Assembly (NCBI GenBank): GCA_041432705.1
Contig: JAPWAE010000010.1
Span: forward strand, 1 to 64,000
Length of the DNA stretch: 64,000 nucleotides
From: Pauljensenia sp018375675
GTDB taxonomy: Bacteria; Actinomycetota; Actinomycetes; Actinomycetales; Actinomycetaceae
Direction: 5' to 3'
Part shown: positions 17,643 through 25,123 of the stretch, in pieces
How the letters are laid out: every line of letters begins with the position of its first letter
Numbering within the stretch: position 1 is the first letter of the stretch
Program-made: the position numbers and the translations under genes
The notes under the pieces: generated by a model
What the model was told of the DNA's origin: nothing
The model's database searches: none
The model's input: the letters and a program-made list of their open reading frames with translations, nothing else

Positions 17643-18656
17643 TCAGGCTGCGTTTTCGCGGATGCGACGCAGGTTGTCGATAACGACCGCCAGGAGCAGG
17701 ACGATACCGGTGACGACGAACTGCCATTCGGCGGCGATACCCATCATCGTCAGGCCCTTCTTCAGGGTCTCCATGAGGATCGCGCCGACCAGGGCGCCGG
17801 GGATCGAAGCGCGGCCACCCGACAGGGAGGTACCGCCGATGACGGCCGCCGCAATGACGTTGAGCTCCATGCCCACACCCTCGGCGGGCTGGACGAGGCC
17901 GTTACGAGCCGAGTACAGGATGGCGCCGATGGCCATGAACGCGCCCGCGACCACGTAGATGATGATCTTCCACAGGCGAACGTTGACGCCGGACAGACGC
18001 GTGGCCTCCTCGTTGGAGCCGATCGCGAGGGCGTAACGGCCCAGCAGGGTCTTGTTCATGAGGAAGGTCGCCAGGATCGTGAGGACCACGAAGATGATGA
18101 CAGCGTTGGCAACGTACGGGATGGGCATGCCGGAGGCAATGTACTTGTAGCCGGGGTTGGCGATCGAGATCGAGGCCTTGTCGGAGATGATCAGCGCCAG
18201 GCCTCGGGCGACCATCATCATCGCCAGTGTTGCGATGAATGGCGGCAGGCCGAGGATGGACACATTCAGGCCGTTGACCAGGCCGATCGCCATGCCAACC
18301 AGCAGCGTCAGAACGAGGCCGAGGCCGAGCGGCAGGTTCATCTTGTCGCCCGCGAGGAAGATACCGGCCATGACGGCCACGAGGCTCAGGCCCGTACCGA
18401 CGGAGAGGTCAATGCCCGAAGTGGCGATCACGAATGTTGCGCCGAGCGCCATGACGCCCGTGTAGGCCGACTGCAGGACGATGCCCAGGTAGACCTCACG
18501 GTTGACGAACGCGAAGTTGGGCACTGCAAAGCTAAAGAATGCCAGAACGACCAGCAGCGCCAGTGTGACCAGCAGCAGCTGCATGTTGTTCTTCATGAAG
18601 GTCTTGAAAGGCGACGGCGCCTCCAGGCCCTTGTTATCGACGACGGCGGTGCTCAC
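17643..18656 (-). CDS. Sugar ABC transporter permease, RbsC type
   Basis: A 337-aa polytopic membrane protein of the carbohydrate uptake transporter-2 permease family. It has about nine hydrophobic segments, and the family motifs FVIATSGIDLSVGTGLSLVA and VIGGTSLSGGRASI. It starts with GTG, and the GTGA overlaps the stop of the ATPase gene, so the two are translationally coupled. It forms the membrane pore with the RbsA-type ATPase encoded upstream. Confidence 0.93.
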   Translation of the reverse strand: MSTAVVDNKGLEAPSPFKTFMKNNMQLLLVTLALLVVLAFFSFAVPNFAFVNREVYLGIVLQSAYTGVMALGATFVIATSGIDLSVGTGLSLVAVMAGIFLAGDKMNLPLGLGLVLTLLVGMAIGLVNGLNVSILGLPPFIATLAMMMVARGLALIISDKASISIANPGYKYIASGMPIPYVANAVIIFVVLTILATFLMNKTLLGRYALAIGSNEEATRLSGVNVRLWKIIIYVVAGAFMAIGAILYSARNGLVQPAEGVGMELNVIAAAVIGGTSLSGGRASIPGALVGAILMETLKKGLTMMGIAAEWQFVVTGIVLLLAVVIDNLRRIRENAA

Positions 18657-20170
18657 GCGTGTACTCCGTTCGCTTCCTCCTGGCCGACGGTGGCCAGTTC
18701 CATGATGTTTTCTTGGGTGGCTTCCTCATTGTCGAGGGTGCCGATGATGCGGCCGTGGGCCATGACGGCGATACGGTTCGCCAGGCGCAGGACCTCAGGC
18801 AGCTCCGAGGAGATGACGATGATCGCCTTTCCCTGCTGTGCCAGGTTTTCGAGCAGCGTGTAGATCTCGTCCTTCGCGCCCACGTCGATGCCGCGGGTCG
18901 GCTCGTCGAAGATCAGGATGTCGGTATCGCGCTCCAGCCACTTGGCCACGACGACCTTCTGCTGATTGCCGCCCGAGAGGCTGCGGACCTCGACGTCGAC
19001 GCTGGGGGTACGCGTGCGCAGCTTCGCCACGTAATCCTTGGCGACGTCACGCAGCTTCTTGGTGGCAACGACCGATGCGTTCGTGAAGTGGTCCATGGCG
19101 GCCATGCCCGTGTTGAAGGACAGGTCCTTGTCGAGGAGCAGGCCGTACTGCTTGCGGTCCTCGGACAGGTAGCCGATTCCGTTCTTCACGGCGTCGTTCG
19201 CGCCCTTGATCGTCACCTTCTTGCCGTGGACGTAGATATCGCCCGAGGTGTGGGGGTCAGCGCCGAACAGGGCGCGTGCGACCTCGGTGCGGCCGGCGCC
19301 GACCAGGCCCGCAAACCCGAAGATTTCACCCTTCTTGACCTCGAAGGACACGTCGTGGACGGCCTTAACGGTCGAGAGGTGCTCGACGCGCAGGACGGCC
19401 TCGTCGGAGAGCGGCTTGGTGGTGGGACGCGCGTCCGCGGGGACCTCGCGGCCGACCATCATCTTGACGACCTCACTCATGGGCGTCGAGGCCGTGTCCA
19501 CCGTGCCGATGTACTTGCCATCGCGCAGGACCGAGATGCGGTTGGTGAGCTCGGTGAGCTCGGGCATGCGGTGCGTGATGAAGATCAGGCCGGTCGTCGG
19601 GCACACGAAGTCGCGCACCAGCTCGAACAGGGACTCGGTCTCGGTCGTGGTCAGAGGAGCCGTGGGCTCGTCCATAACCAGGATCTTTGAGTCGAAGGAC
19701 AGCGCGCGCGCAATTTCCACCATCTGCAGGCGCGCAACCGGCAGGTCGCGGCAGTAGGCGGTGGGATCGATGTTCATGTTGAGGCGCTCGAAAAGCTCGC
19801 GCGCATCACGGACCATCTTGCGGTCGTCGACGTATCCAAACTTGGACGTGCCGGGTCGACCGATGTACAGGTTCTGGGCGACGGTCAGGTCAGGAACGAT
19901 GTTGAGTTCCTGGTGGATGATCGACAGGCCGAGGTCACGTGCGTGCTCCGGCGACTGGATGTCGACCTTCTCTCCCTGCAGCCAGATCTCGCCGCCCGGG
20001 TCGGACTTGTGGATACCGGTGAGCACCTTCATGAGCGTGGACTTGCCCGCTCCGTTCTCACCGCAGAGACCCAAGACTTCACCGGGTCGAAGGTCGAGGT
20101 CCACGTCGGACAGCGCCTTCACACCGGGGAACGTCTTTGAGATCCCCTTTAGCTCTAGTAAGTTCGTCAC
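18653..20170 (-). CDS. Sugar ABC transporter ATPase with two ABC domains, RbsA/MglA type
   Basis: 505 aa with two nucleotide-binding domains. The first has an intact Walker A (GENGAGKS) and Walker B (ILVMDEPTAPL) but a diverged signature. The second has a diverged Walker A (GLVGAGRTE) and an intact LSGGNQQKVVVAKWL signature and Walker B (ILIFDEPTRGID). This asymmetry is normal for the family. It starts with GTG after AAGGGGTG. It is the first gene of the fucose transport operon, with a LacI-type dyad about 60 bases upstream. Confidence 0.94.
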   Translation of the reverse strand: MTNLLELKGISKTFPGVKALSDVDLDLRPGEVLGLCGENGAGKSTLMKVLTGIHKSDPGGEIWLQGEKVDIQSPEHARDLGLSIIHQELNIVPDLTVAQNLYIGRPGTSKFGYVDDRKMVRDARELFERLNMNIDPTAYCRDLPVARLQMVEIARALSFDSKILVMDEPTAPLTTTETESLFELVRDFVCPTTGLIFITHRMPELTELTNRISVLRDGKYIGTVDTASTPMSEVVKMMVGREVPADARPTTKPLSDEAVLRVEHLSTVKAVHDVSFEVKKGEIFGFAGLVGAGRTEVARALFGADPHTSGDIYVHGKKVTIKGANDAVKNGIGYLSEDRKQYGLLLDKDLSFNTGMAAMDHFTNASVVATKKLRDVAKDYVAKLRTRTPSVDVEVRSLSGGNQQKVVVAKWLERDTDILIFDEPTRGIDVGAKDEIYTLLENLAQQGKAIIVISSELPEVLRLANRIAVMAHGRIIGTLDNEEATQENIMELATVGQEEANGVHA

Positions 20171-20227
20171 TTCTCACCCCTTGGGTACCAGTAACTTCTC
20201 TGTTTCTGGAGTTTGCTCCCCCGGCTT

Positions 20228-20241
20228 CGTTAACGCTAACG
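20228..20241. promoter_or_regulatory. LacI-type dyad operator candidate upstream of the transporter operon
   Basis: CGTTAACGCTAACG is palindromic except for one base pair and has the central CG typical of LacI-family operators. It lies about 58 bases before the ATPase start. Binding by the locus LacI protein is inferred. Confidence 0.5.
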
Positions 20242-20359
20242 GTCACTGTTCCGGAGAATCGCCCTCTTCGGCGTCCTCTTAAGAGTAGAGCATCACAGTG
20301 GCCCACGCGACCCAAATGTCTTTGCATGTAATCAAATCGTAACCGAATGTCAGGACGTT

Positions 20360-20743
20360 TCAGTCTGACATTTCCGCATGATCGCACAGATTTTCAAGGA
20401 CTGAACGCGCGACAGCGTCCAACCAGTCCTGCTCGACCACACACGCCGCGACCAGCACTTTTCCGCGTGTCGGATCGTGAGGGATCCCCTCTCGTTCCCA
20501 CTCGGAAATTCCCTCACCTCGTATAGTTGTCGGAAAAGTTCCGTGAACGTTCACGACGCGCCACCACGGGACTCCACTGCCCCAGTCGTGCATAATCCGC
20601 CCGACGACGCGCGGACCGGTACCAACCGCGCGGGCAATCATGCCGTACGTGGCCACGCGCCCCGCGGGGATTTCTTCCACGACCCGCAGAACAGCCTCGA
20701 CGAGCTCTTCCCTCACAGCTCGATCATCCTCTCCACGGCCCAC
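20360..20743 (-). CDS. Alkyltransferase-like protein (ATL), MGMT fold without the active cysteine
   Basis: 127 aa, matching the C-terminal DNA-binding domain of O6-methylguanine-DNA methyltransferases: EEIPAGRVATYGMIARAVG, then PRVVGRIMHDW and VPWWRVVNVHG. The usual PCHRV active-site cysteine is replaced by tryptophan, which defines alkyltransferase-like proteins. These bind O6-alkylguanine and hand the lesion to nucleotide excision repair. Its start overlaps the end of the preceding gene by 31 bases, so the two are co-transcribed. Confidence 0.88.
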   Translation of the reverse strand: MGRGEDDRAVREELVEAVLRVVEEIPAGRVATYGMIARAVGTGPRVVGRIMHDWGSGVPWWRVVNVHGTFPTTIRGEGISEWEREGIPHDPTRGKVLVAACVVEQDWLDAVARSVLENLCDHAEMSD

Positions 20744-21840
20744 AGAACCTCACGTGGATCGATCGGGACCACGGCGAGGTCCGTGTCCGCCAAAGGCTCA
20801 GGTTCACATCCGACCGACTCGACTACCTGCTGCTCCAGAGCCTGCTGATCATCACTAGTGGCTACAACTGCCTCGTCCACCGCACTACGCCTCCTCCTCA
20901 GGCTACGGCGCCTGCTCGGGCGGCCACGGCCTCGTCGAAAGGCACGCTCCTCCTGCCCCTCATCAAGCTGCAGCGAGAACGCATCGCCCACCTGGTAGGT
21001 CACGCCGGAACAATCCAGGACGCGCAGGTGTGCGTACGGCTCTTTCCAAGCGCTATCGGCGCGGAAGGCCACGAAGGCAAAGGCATGAAAGTCCGCGGCA
21101 TTCAAGGCATCGGCAACGGTCGACCCTTCGGGAGCCACGCAGGAGATGTCGCGCATTGCGCGGAAGGTATTCCATAGCGGTTTGGCTCCCAACTCCATGG
21201 TCTCGGCGGGCAGCCAACGCAGGCCATCCACTTTCCCCGTGCGAGGGCCGAGGCGGGTGAAGCCTCGGACGAAGCCGACGACCTCGCTGGGGAGGATCTC
21301 GTCAACCTTGACGACACGCGTGCGATGCAGCTCCACGAGCGCGCGGTCCTTGCTGAGCCACACGCGCATAAGACGGGGCTTCTGTGCAGCCTTAGAGTGT
21401 AGGGCCCACACATCGAGACGCATCGTCGCCCACGAGGTCGGGGCAAGCTCGCGCCTCGACTGAACCGCATCGTCGGGCGCGTCCAGCATCGCCAGGTAGC
21501 TGCGCTTGTCGACCATGACCTTGCCGAGCTGACTGTCATGGAAGCGCCGAGGGAAGGAAGCTCCACGCTCCGGTTCTCCCCAGATGCTCGCGGCCGTGAC
21601 GAGACGGTCAGCATCACCCCTCCCCCGCGGCTGGTCCAGCCACTCCCACCAACGCTCCCCGAAAGCCGCGTAGCGCACGCGCATGCGCTTCTCACGCTCG
21701 ACCGCGCCCTCCCTGGGGGCGACGGGACCGCGCTTCTTCTTGCGAGGCTGGCTCACGACCTTGACGATCGCCTCGATAATCGTGCCGGCAACGAAGGCGA
21801 TGATCAGAATATGGTAGAGATGATCAGCGATCGCCTGCAT
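20713..21840 (-). CDS. Membrane-anchored protein of unknown function, 375 aa
   Basis: I do not recognise this family. An N-terminal membrane helix (about residues 7-28, LYHILIIAFVAGTIIEAIVKVV) is followed by a basic patch (QPRKKKRG) and a large cytoplasmic part. A very basic Arg/Ser stretch (about 302-317, RRGRGRPSRRRSLRRR) precedes an acidic C-terminal tail. GAGGAGGG before the ATG supports the start. It overlaps the ATL gene by 31 bases. The N-terminal helix plus basic patches suggest a membrane-tethered protein contacting nucleic acid or acidic partners, which is only a guess. Confidence 0.75.
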   Translation of the reverse strand: MQAIADHLYHILIIAFVAGTIIEAIVKVVSQPRKKKRGPVAPREGAVEREKRMRVRYAAFGERWWEWLDQPRGRGDADRLVTAASIWGEPERGASFPRRFHDSQLGKVMVDKRSYLAMLDAPDDAVQSRRELAPTSWATMRLDVWALHSKAAQKPRLMRVWLSKDRALVELHRTRVVKVDEILPSEVVGFVRGFTRLGPRTGKVDGLRWLPAETMELGAKPLWNTFRAMRDISCVAPEGSTVADALNAADFHAFAFVAFRADSAWKEPYAHLRVLDCSGVTYQVGDAFSLQLDEGQEERAFRRGRGRPSRRRSLRRRRSAVDEAVVATSDDQQALEQQVVESVGCEPEPLADTDLAVVPIDPREVLWAVERMIEL

Positions 21841-21860
21841 GTGTTCCCTCCTCGCCGATC

Positions 21861-21894
21861 AACAAAAAGCCCCGAGTTCACGAGAACTCGGGGC
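21861..21894 (-). terminator. Rho-independent terminator of tRNA-Asn
   Basis: A perfect 11-bp stem (GCCCCGAGTTC with GAACTCGGGGC, 21869-21879 and 21884-21894) with an ACGA loop is followed on the minus strand by TTTTTGTT. Confidence 0.93.
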
Positions 21895-21899
21895 ATCTG

Positions 21900-21971
21900 C
21901 TCCTGCGACTGGATTCGAACCAGTAACCGTCCGATTAACAGTCGGATGCTCTGCCGTTGAGCTACGCAGGA
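21900..21971 (-). tRNA. tRNA-Asn (GTT)
   Basis: The minus strand folds into a cloverleaf with acceptor TCCTGCG/CGCAGGA, anticodon loop CTGTTAA (anticodon GTT), T-arm GGTTCGAATC and discriminator G. CCA is not encoded. A terminator follows directly. Confidence 0.95.
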
Positions 21972-22079
21972 TTGCGACAAGAGAAGATATTAGCAGAGAC
22001 TATTCGAAACTGGCAAGCCAGATACGAGCCTTCAGCTATGCTGCGTGTCACGGACACCCAACTTCCTTGTCTGGAGTGC

Positions 22080-22874
22080 TCACTCCCATGTGGGATTCTC
22101 GATGTCTACCCCCTGCTGCCTCGCAACCGCCTCGATCGCATCGGCGAGCCACTGCGCGAAGCCAACCTGCTGTGAATCGTAGTGTTCGCGGAATCGCTCG
22201 TCGTGGATGTACCCGCGCGACATGATGTAGTGCTTGGCAGGCGTGACCGGAAAGAACTCACTGAGAGCTTCTCTATGTTCCTCGACGAGGCTGGCCGCCC
22301 TCTCACTGTCAGGAGCGGCACCATCGCGAATCGCATCGATCATCCTGCGTTCAATGTCATGGAATCGCTCGGCATTCTGCCGCCAGTCGGCGGATTGCCA
22401 CGAAGCAGTGCGTTCTCGCGATTCACGCCAGTCGGCGGTGTCGCCATAGCGTTCCTCGGCCTCGCTCTGGTGCGCCGCAAAGTCGGCCTCCCCCATAATC
22501 TTCCCGATTTCTTCCACAGTGAGCTCCTTGTCATTCATTGCATCCTCCAAAAGTATGTCTAGTGCTTCGATCATTGCGTCCGTGTCGCAACGGTGAGCAA
22601 CAAGCCTCTCTCTTTGCCTCTTCAGGTGTTCGACTGCCGTGTCTCCAGAATCGAGCAGAGACTTAATGTCGATGAGTTTCATCCCCGTCGCCCGGTAGAT
22701 GACGATCCTCTGGACACGCGCACAATCCTCAGCCGAATAGAGTCGGTAGTTCGACCAGCTCCGCGCGGTGGGAGCGAGGAGCCCCTGCGCTTCCCAGTGG
22801 CGCAGCGTTCGCACCGTTAGCGAGAATCGTTCGGCGACTTCCCCGACCGTGTAGAGAATGGTGTCGTTGCTCAT
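22080..22874 (-). CDS. MerR-family regulator with TipAS-type C-terminal domain
   Basis: 264 aa. The N-terminal MerR DNA-binding domain (YTVGEVAERFSLTVRTLRHW, then NYRLYSAEDCARVQRIVIY) and a coiled-coil dimerisation helix are followed by a TipAS-like antibiotic-sensing domain (about 135-264; SEAEERYGDTADWRES, SPVTPAKHYIM-type region). TipA proteins bind thiopeptides and activate efflux or detoxification genes. Here no such target lies next to it; about 980 bases of repeats lie upstream, which may contain its control region. The N-terminal assignment is firm; the ligand is unknown. Confidence 0.88.
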   Translation of the reverse strand: MSNDTILYTVGEVAERFSLTVRTLRHWEAQGLLAPTARSWSNYRLYSAEDCARVQRIVIYRATGMKLIDIKSLLDSGDTAVEHLKRQRERLVAHRCDTDAMIEALDILLEDAMNDKELTVEEIGKIMGEADFAAHQSEAEERYGDTADWRESRERTASWQSADWRQNAERFHDIERRMIDAIRDGAAPDSERAASLVEEHREALSEFFPVTPAKHYIMSRGYIHDERFREHYDSQQVGFAQWLADAIEAVARQQGVDIENPTWE

Positions 22875-23010
22875 GGCATCGATTCTGGCCCCTGACGCCG
22901 CGTCATGGTCAAGCGAAAGAAAGTTCCCGTGTCGCGGTCACGTGAAAAACACGCCAGAGCACGCGGGCCCGCCGATCGGGCACACAGAAGTCCCTGACCT
23001 GGCAGCTAAC

Positions 23011-23112
23011 GATCCGGATAGGTTACGACGATCCGGATAGGTTACGACGATCCGGATAGGTTAATAAGCTATCCGGATGCTCACAACCTATCCAGATAGC
23101 AACAACCTATCC
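23011..23112. repeat. 19-bp-phased GGATAGGTTA array, three forward and three reverse
   Basis: Forward copies of GGATAGGTTA lie at 23016, 23035 and 23054. Reverse copies (TAAGCTATCC, CAACCTATCC, CAACCTATCC) end at 23074, 23093 and 23112. Every step is exactly 19 bases. The whole is an inverted repeat of about 102 bases and the same arrangement occurs at 38084-38180. It lies 137 bases upstream of the MerR gene. Confidence 0.9.
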
Positions 23113-23150
23113 ACTTGCGCAGCCTGATTCAGCCACTGATGCAGGCCAAC

Positions 23151-23317
23151 GTGAAACCACCATCACCACTGCTCACCCCTAAACAACAACCGTTGAAACC
23201 GACAACACCTTTGCAACTGAAAAACGTACTAAAAACACCCATTTCTCACCCGCAAAGGCGATGACGGTTTCACTCCCACACATGTACCAGCGAGCAAAGG
23301 CGACGACGGTTTCAAAC
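23151..23317. repeat. Second inverted set: four copies of a ~22-base GCAAAGGCGAYGACGGTTTCA word
   Basis: Two direct copies at 23253 and 23294 end in GACGGTTTCA. Two weaker inverted copies, GTGAAACCACCATC at 23151 and GTTGAAACCGACAA at about 23192, precede them. The arms face each other around 23230. No coding frame or transcription signal explains them. Confidence 0.6.
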
Positions 23318-23337
23318 AGACATGCCGAACAACATCA

Positions 23338-23754
23338 GCACACCAGGTCCCACTGGTGTGGAGGGCGCCGGAGGGTCCGGAGGGCACGGGCGGGCTTCGA
23401 GGCGCGGCGCCGAACGAAGTGAGGTCGCCTAGCCTCGCGGGCGGCCGGGGCCTCCGGCGCCCGGAACACCCGTGGGGCTACAAGCAACAACAAGAACGTG
23501 GCAAGCACCGCTGAGACAGCCGAACCAGGCCGCGGTGCTGGTCGGAGGTGGCAGGGCCAGGGCGGGCCTCGAGACGAGGCGAATCGTCCTCAGCACAACA
23601 GGCCCACTGGTGTGGAGGGTGCCGGAGGGTCCGGAGGGCCTGGCTGCGGTGCCCGTGGGCGGCGGCGGGGCCTGGCCGGGCTTCGAGGCGACGCGCCGAG
23701 CGAAGCTCGTGGCGCGGACGGCTCGCGGGCGGGCCGCCGCCCACGGGCACACAA
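23338..23754. repeat. Diverged G+C-rich tandem duplication, period about 255 bases
   Basis: The stretch beginning CAGCACA at 23338 (with CACTGGTGTGGAGGG and GCCGGAGGGTCCGGAGGGC) recurs from 23591 with small changes, including GGGCTTCGAGGCG further on. Open frames here on both strands have repetitive Pro/Gly/Ala/Arg content and no ribosome-binding site, so I see no gene in 22875-23856. Confidence 0.6.
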
Positions 23755-23777
23755 AGCAGCCCGGCCCAGACATGCGG

Positions 23778-23809
23778 AAACCCCGCCCCGCGGATGCGGG
23801 ACGGGGTTT
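23778..23809 (-). terminator. Terminator after rplL
   Basis: AAACCCCG (23778-23785) and CCCGC pair with GCGGG and CGGGGTTT (23802-23809), giving a stable hairpin 47 bases after the rplL stop. Confidence 0.75.
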
Positions 23810-23856
23810 TCGCTACCCAGTCGGGTATGAAGTCTGAACGATTCAGACGGGGAAAG

Positions 23857-24237
<381 letters not shown>

Positions 24238-24329
24238 GAGTGGCATCCTTCCTAATTGGCCTGCACGAGTGCAGATTGTTGGGTAGTTTCACGCAGCCGG
24301 GGTGGCCGCGTGGAACATGGCCTGTCTCG

Positions 24330-24854
24330 TCAGGCCGCCTCGCCCTGCTGCTTTTCGCGCAGAGCATCGATGGTGCGCACTGCCTTGACGGGCAGAGCGT
24401 TGAATGCGAACGCCGCCTGACCAATCTTGGCCTTGAGGACGCCTGCAGCCTTGGCCAGCAGGACCTCACGGGACTCGAGATCGGCAAGCTTCTTGACACC
24501 CTCGGCGCTCAGCTGAGCGCCGTCCATCGCGCCGGACTTCAGCACGAGGGCGGGGTTGTCCTTAGCAAAATCACGCAGGGTCTTGGCGGCCTCAACGGGC
24601 TCGCCGGAGACGAAAGCGATGGCCGTGGGACCCTTGAGGTCCTCAGCCAGGAAGTCGAGACCGACCTCCTTGGCAGCCAGGCGCGCCAGCGTGTTCTTTG
24701 CCACGGCGTAGGTCGCGTTCTCGCCCAGGCCGCGACGCAGCTGCTTGAGCTGGCCGACGGTCAGGCCGCGGTACTCGGTCAGCAGGACAGCGTCGGCTGC
24801 GCGGAAACGCTCCACGAGCTCGGCAACTGCTGCCACCTTGTCGGACTTCGCCAT
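24330..24854 (-). CDS. rplJ: 50S ribosomal protein L10
   Basis: 174 aa. Typical L10 pattern: MAKSDKVAAVAELVERFRAADAVLLTEYRGLTV, VAKNTLARLAA, GPTAIAFV, and a C-terminal helix that binds L12 dimers. AAGGAGG precedes the ATG at 24854; the longer upstream frame lies in the leader RNA. Expression is likely controlled by L10 or the L10-L12 complex binding the leader. Confidence 0.97.
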   Translation of the reverse strand: MAKSDKVAAVAELVERFRAADAVLLTEYRGLTVGQLKQLRRGLGENATYAVAKNTLARLAAKEVGLDFLAEDLKGPTAIAFVSGEPVEAAKTLRDFAKDNPALVLKSGAMDGAQLSAEGVKKLADLESREVLLAKAAGVLKAKIGQAAFAFNALPVKAVRTIDALREKQQGEAA

Positions 24855-24887
24855 GGTCCTCCTTCCAGATACGTGACCGTAGGTAAG

Positions 24888-25012
24888 AAAAAACCCGACA
24901 CGCAGGATCGTGTCGGGCATACGCTCGGTTGCAGCAAGGCTGCTCACTCACCTGCGTTGGATTTTCCTCCACTAGCGTGGACACCAACGGTCTTCGGCAC
25001 GGATCAGCTTAA
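24888..25012 (-). ncRNA. L10 leader RNA with attenuator hairpin
   Basis: On the minus strand the segment contains the conserved leader text GCCGAAGACCGTTGGTGTCC, a GGAGGAAAATCC stretch, then a terminator-like hairpin (CCCGACAC with GTGTCGGG, 24894-24917) followed by six U. The L10 leader binds L10(L12)4 and adjusts rplJL expression; the hairpin fits control by attenuation. Confidence 0.8.
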
Positions 25013-25054
25013 CAGGCCCAGCAAGGGCATGCAAGCAACGGGGCGAGCATCACA

Positions 25055-25119
25055 GACGAGGCCGGGGCCGGCCGCGCGCACACTCCGCCGCTGGGCAGAT
25101 GCGCGAGGCTGGCCCCACC
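25055..25119 (-). terminator. Hairpin after the last iron-module gene, containing a copy of the dispersed word
   Basis: An exact GACGAGGCCGGGGC copy (25055-25068) runs into GGGGCCGGCC, which can pair with GGCTGGCCCC about 40 bases to the right. It lies shortly after the stop of the ABC gene at 25124. Confidence 0.5.
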
Positions 25120-25123
25120 CCAC

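Noticed and set aside
23011..23112. CRISPR array
   Set aside because: The unit is 19 bases in tandem without spacers, and half of the copies are inverted; no cas genes are nearby.
23429..23837. Overlapping frames on both strands in the 23.4-23.8 kb repeats
   Set aside because: They only translate the repeated G+C-rich DNA, have no ribosome-binding site, and occur in several frames at once.
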